A DNA stretch of 64,000 nucleotides, from the NCBI GenBank assembly GCA_034658655.1, contig JAYEFQ010000023.1:1-64000 (forward strand), in the 5' to 3' direction. The translations under genes and the position numbers were made by a program. Origin of the DNA: JAQIBY01 sp034658655 (GTDB lineage Bacteria; Bacteroidota; Bacteroidia; Bacteroidales; ML635J-15). Below, one piece after another: positions 60,704 through 64,000 of the stretch (positions are counted from its first letter, which is position 1; each line of letters opens with the position of its first letter). The notes below the pieces were generated by a model that was not told the origin of the DNA, searched no databases, and worked only from the letters and a program-made list of their open reading frames with translations.

Positions 60704-62482
60704 ATGAAAAATTTAACATTGCAAATATGGATTGACGAGTTGGAGCAGCAAGGGGAGCTACTGCGGATTAAGAAAGCAGTGTCGGTGAATCAGGAAATAC
60801 CTGAAATTGCTGATAGAATGATGAAGAAATATCAAGGGGGAAAAGCGTTATTATTTGAGAATACCGGTACGAAATTTCCTGTACTGATTAATGCATATGG
60901 TTCTGAAAATCGCATTAACGCTGTGTTTGGAAATAAACAACCTGATGCAGTGTTTCCTGAATTATTTTCTATTTCGGAGTTCCTTCAAGGGAAATCATCT
61001 AAAGGAAAAAAACTCTCTGAATTATGGAAACAACGTAAGCTATTGAAAATATTCCCCAAATTGCAAAAATCAAGTGGGTTGTGTCAGGAAGCTGTAACTC
61101 TTAATCCGAATTTGAATGAGTTGCCGATTTTGCAATCATGGCCGCACGATTCGGCACCCTTTGTTACTTTGCCTATGGTATTTACACAGCATCCGGAAAC
61201 CCGACAACGTAATATTGGAATGTACCGTATGCAGGTTTTTAATGAAAACACGACAGGCATGCATTGGCATAGACATAAGGGAGGTGCTGCTCATTTTTCT
61301 GCGTGGAAAGATAAAGGAGAAAAAATGCCGGTCGCCGTTGTGCTTGGCGGAGATCCATTATACACCTATCTGGCAACTGCCCCACTTCCAGAGGGCATTG
61401 ATGAACTTCTTTTTTGTGGATTAATTCGTCGGAAGCCAGTGAAACTTGTGAAATGTAAAACTCAGGATATTGAAGTTCCTGCCGATGCGGATATTGTCAT
61501 CGAAGGTTATATAGATCCAAATGAACAGCTCATTGATGAAGGCCCCTTTGGTGATCACACCGGCTTTTATTCGCTGACAGATAAATATCCTAAATTTCAT
61601 GTAACGGCAATTACGCATAAAAAGAACGCAGTTTATCCTGCAACGATTGTAGGTATTCCACCCATGGAGGATGTGTATTTCGGAATGGCAACCGAGCGAT
61701 TGTTTAAACCAGCAATTAAAATGGCAATTGCACCCGAATTGATTGATTTCCATTTGCCTGCTGAAGGGGTTGCTCATAATTTGGTGTTGCTAAAGGTGCG
61801 AAATAATTATCCCGGGGTTGTTACGAAAACAATGTATTCCTTGCTGGGTGCTGGGCAAATGATGTTTTCTAAGATTTTAATTGCATTGCCTGAATCTATA
61901 GATTTGACAAATTATAAGGTGGTATTAAATCATTTTGCAAATAATATTCATCCTGATGCGTTTACCATTTCAACCGGCCCGGCTGACGAATTAGAGCATG
62001 CTTCTCCGCAACTTGTGTTTGGTGGAAAATGTATGATTGACTTAAGTGAAGCACGAAATCAGGATAAATTACAAATCCGTAAAGGTGAAAATTTGCTGAA
62101 TTATGGTCGTGTATCGGTGATGGCTTCCCCTATAGCAGAAAAGCCCGATAATATTCATCCCGAGTGCACATTGTTGATATGGGTTGATTATCCTGAATTA
62201 TTTCAAGATATTAATTTGTTGCTTTGGTGGATTTTAGCAAATACTGATCCGAAAAGGGATATTCGAAGAGAGGGGAATCAAATTTTATGGGATGCACGAC
62301 ATATTGCAGAAGAAAAGCAAAAACATCGTGAATGGCCAAACCCTGTGGTCTCTTCTGATGAGATAATCAAATATGTTGATACCCAGTGGGAGGAATATGA
62401 AATTGGGGATTTCATTAAATCTCCCTCATTAAAAGCCAAAAGATTTGTTAAAAATTATGGTGCTAGTCTGAAAATTGATTAG
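60704..62482 (+). CDS. UbiD-family decarboxylase
   Basis: 592-residue decarboxylase of the UbiD family, which uses prenylated FMN made by UbiX to remove CO2 from aromatic or acrylic acids. Family segments are IGMYRMQVFNENTTGMHWHR, HKGGAAHF, the VLGGDP loop, GPFGDHTGFYSLTDKYPKFH with the catalytic Glu/Arg region, and TIVGIPPMEDVYFG. In Bacteroidota such proteins are often assigned to menaquinone synthesis. No ubiX or menaquinone gene is near, so the substrate is open. Confidence 0.9.
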   Translation: MKNLTLQIWIDELEQQGELLRIKKAVSVNQEIPEIADRMMKKYQGGKALLFENTGTKFPVLINAYGSENRINAVFGNKQPDAVFPELFSISEFLQGKSSKGKKLSELWKQRKLLKIFPKLQKSSGLCQEAVTLNPNLNELPILQSWPHDSAPFVTLPMVFTQHPETRQRNIGMYRMQVFNENTTGMHWHRHKGGAAHFSAWKDKGEKMPVAVVLGGDPLYTYLATAPLPEGIDELLFCGLIRRKPVKLVKCKTQDIEVPADADIVIEGYIDPNEQLIDEGPFGDHTGFYSLTDKYPKFHVTAITHKKNAVYPATIVGIPPMEDVYFGMATERLFKPAIKMAIAPELIDFHLPAEGVAHNLVLLKVRNNYPGVVTKTMYSLLGAGQMMFSKILIALPESIDLTNYKVVLNHFANNIHPDAFTISTGPADELEHASPQLVFGGKCMIDLSEARNQDKLQIRKGENLLNYGRVSVMASPIAEKPDNIHPECTLLIWVDYPELFQDINLLLWWILANTDPKRDIRREGNQILWDARHIAEEKQKHREWPNPVVSSDEIIKYVDTQWEEYEIGDFIKSPSLKAKRFVKNYGASLKID

Positions 62483-62505
62483 TTTTATTCAAAATTATTC
62501 ATGCC

Positions 62506-63177
62506 ATGTACAAACAAACGATAGATAGATTGATACGCGAAGGTTACGAATTTGATATGAACCGCTATATTGATCGAGGATATAAAATCTTTTCATCTAA
62601 AATGGGGCTTTTTGTTGGATATGCTGCTATTTATTTTTTAATTTCATTTATTGGAACTAGTAGCTCTGTTGGCCTTGTTAGTTTGGTCGTCAGAGGTCCT
62701 TTAATTGCCGGATTTTTTATTGTCGCAAATGCAATTGTTCGAAATGAACCTGTTACGTTTGCACGTTTTTTTGAAGGATTTAAAATTTTCCTTCCACTTT
62801 TCCTCGCAGAATTAATCTCTCAGATTTTTACAGGTATAGGATTTGTATTACTTATTCTTCCTGGAATTTATCTTGCTGTTGCATATTCATTTGCTGTTCC
62901 ATTTGTCACATTCCTTAATATGGATTTTTGGGAAGCCATGGAAACCAGTCGTAAATTAATAACCCGAAATTTTTGGCCATTTCTCGGTTTCTTTGTTATC
63001 CTGACCTTGATTAATGTGTTTGGTGCTATTTTACTCGGTGTTGGCTTGTTGTTCACATTTCCAGCAACTTATTGCATGGTATATGCCGCATTTGAAGACA
63101 TTGTCGGTAATGCAATCCGAGATGATGAAGCAAAGCAACAAAGTCAAACGGACGGTACCTATTATACTTACGAGTAA
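62506..63177 (+). CDS. Multi-helix membrane protein of unknown function
   Basis: 223 residues with an N-terminal amphipathic part (FDMNRYIDRGYKIFSSKMG) and about five membrane helices between 34 and 200, with Gly/Pro-rich turns (LVVRGPLIAGFFIVANAIVR, LLILPGIYLAVAYSFAVPFV, GAILLGVGLLFTFPATYCMV). The layout resembles YciC/DUF975-like membrane proteins. It ends with a polar Gln/Thr/Tyr tail. It follows the UbiD gene by 23 bases and may share its transcript. Confidence 0.75.
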   Translation: MYKQTIDRLIREGYEFDMNRYIDRGYKIFSSKMGLFVGYAAIYFLISFIGTSSSVGLVSLVVRGPLIAGFFIVANAIVRNEPVTFARFFEGFKIFLPLFLAELISQIFTGIGFVLLILPGIYLAVAYSFAVPFVTFLNMDFWEAMETSRKLITRNFWPFLGFFVILTLINVFGAILLGVGLLFTFPATYCMVYAAFEDIVGNAIRDDEAKQQSQTDGTYYTYE

Positions 63178-63198
63178 AAATTGCCAATTCGACTTCTT

Positions 63199-63699
63199 TC
63201 AAATCTTATTTATTAAGTCATTTAGTGTTTCCTTTTCAGGATAAAATATAAGCTCTGCTGTTTCGTATGCTTTTCGTCGTTTATCCATCATGTGTGGAAC
63301 TTTTGATTGGAGTTCATCGCTTGTTAAATTTGATAGAAGTGGACGATTACCTGTTGTATCTTGTAACAGACGATTAATAATTGTTTGTGTCGTAGTGTCA
63401 ATGAAAATGCTGGTTCCTGCAGATTTTAATAGTCGGCGATTTGCTTCGGAAACCATAATGCCACCACCACACGCCATCACAAATGTTTCCTGTTGAGAAA
63501 TTGTTTCTTTAAGTAAGTCGGATTCAATTCTACGAAATTCTGTTTCCCCTTTTGTGTTGAAAATATTCGGTATGCTCATACCACTTTGAGTTTTTATAAG
63601 CTCGTCCAAATCTACAAATGGAAGTTTAAGCATTTGGGCTAATTGCTTTCCCAAATCGCTTTTCCCGCTTGCCATAAATCCGACCAGAAAGATGCGCAT
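63199..63699 (-). CDS. aroK: Shikimate kinase
   Basis: 166 residues; phosphorylates shikimate in the aromatic amino acid pathway. Walker A GFMASGKSDLGKQLA at 7-21, the shikimate-binding Asp in PFVDLDELIKTQSG, RRIE at about 58, and ACGGGIMV at about 77 are present. NRPLL marks the lid. Its ATG shares one base with the parC stop (TAATG), so the two are translationally coupled. Confidence 0.95.
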   Translation of the reverse strand: MRIFLVGFMASGKSDLGKQLAQMLKLPFVDLDELIKTQSGMSIPNIFNTKGETEFRRIESDLLKETISQQETFVMACGGGIMVSEANRRLLKSAGTSIFIDTTTQTIINRLLQDTTGNRPLLSNLTSDELQSKVPHMMDKRRKAYETAELIFYPEKETLNDLINKI

Positions 63700-64000
63700 T
63701 ATAAATTCAGCGTCATTTGATTTTGTTCATCCGTATCATTACTGTCCTCATCAGAATTATCAGAGTCTTCTGTCGGAATTTCTTTTTGTAATGGCTCGTC
63801 GAACTGAACACGTTTGGTTTCAAAGGTAGTCAGACGTTTTCCGCGTGCTTTATGACTTTTAATGGATATAAATTCTTCAGCGTCAATCAGCTCATCTTCC
63901 TTGTCTTTGTTTTTTCCACCAAAAGTAATTCGAACTTGCGGCCATTTATCATCTGTTATATTCAGAAGTTTTGAGTCTTCAGCTTCCCCGATAAATAGCT
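63699..64000 (-). CDS. parC: DNA topoisomerase IV subunit A (C-terminal end only)
   Basis: The last 99 codons are in the window, and the start lies beyond 64000. The translation contains WPQVRITFGGKNKDKEDELI, AEEFISIKSHKARGKRLTTF and an acidic tail ending MTLNL. That is the end of the GyrA/ParC-type subunit in Bacteroidota, where the FKAKGKRLTTF-like motif closes the beta-pinwheel. ParC rather than GyrA is my preference because of this tail. Confidence 0.7.
   Translation of the reverse strand, partial: LFIGEAEDSKLLNITDDKWPQVRITFGGKNKDKEDELIDAEEFISIKSHKARGKRLTTFETKRVQFDEPLQKEIPTEDSDNSDEDSNDTDEQNQMTLNL

Noticed and set aside
1..64000. CRISPR array, tRNA or rRNA genes
   Set aside because: No regularly spaced direct repeats, cloverleaf-like sequences or rRNA cores were recognised in the gaps between genes.

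Overview
The window is a chromosomal segment of a member of the Bacteroidota, most like the Bacteroidales/Marinilabiliales. The evidence is A+T-rich DNA, promoters of the form TTTG-N17-21-TAnnTTTG in place of sigma70 -35/-10 boxes, a T9SS type B C-terminal domain, the Bacteroidota-type fused GlmU, a sigma factor followed by its membrane partner, and one long rpsL-to-rplQ ribosomal operon without tuf. The assignment rests on gene content read by eye.

Layout. (1) 1-2073 is accessory: the N-terminal part of a secreted protein, a tyrosine recombinase bracketed by short direct and inverted repeats, and a 570-base stretch of hairpins and repeat copies. (2) 2074-10645, minus strand: a U32 tRNA-hydroxylation type protein, Lon, an alternative GlmU, then GatD and GatE, the archaeal-type Glu-tRNA(Gln) amidotransferase. 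A 169-bp miniature element sits at the 3' end of gatD, and a degraded inverted copy lies at about 1869. (3) 10747-11439: an IS200-like REP-associated transposase with two REP-type hairpins at its 3' end. (4) 11476-15327: divergent GH20 hexosaminidase and GH2 beta-mannosidase lipoproteins. (5) 15467-25851, all minus strand: an envelope/redox cluster (two beta-barrel proteins, a LolA-like protein, an MMPL/RND exporter, a polyferredoxin with an acidic repeat, a small secreted protein, a DUF438/PAS sensor, a cupin) headed by a TetR regulator. Three matching 18-bp sites lie upstream of the regulator, the secreted protein and the exporter. (6) 26508-37905: AIM24 protein, M28 peptidase, MFS transporter, holA, rhomboid protease, GmhB-like phosphatase, a class IV aminotransferase homologue that seems to lack its PLP lysine, and an ECF sigma factor overlapping a membrane protein that ends in a T9SS sorting domain. 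(7) 37980-40130: a divergent EF-G paralogue. (8) 40516-58384: str, S10, spc and alpha ribosomal genes as one unit with secY, map, infA and rpoA, from a clear promoter to a clear terminator. (9) 58480-64000: enolase, a cysteine-cluster protein, a UbiD decarboxylase, a membrane protein, shikimate kinase and the end of parC.

The best candidates for something undescribed are the TetR-controlled cluster with its repeated operator, the bacterial GatDE pair, the sigma factor/T9SS-domain pair, and the several small mobile or repeat families (miniature element, REP/RAYT, recombinase with att-like repeats, a five-copy dispersed repeat). No tRNA, rRNA or CRISPR array was seen.
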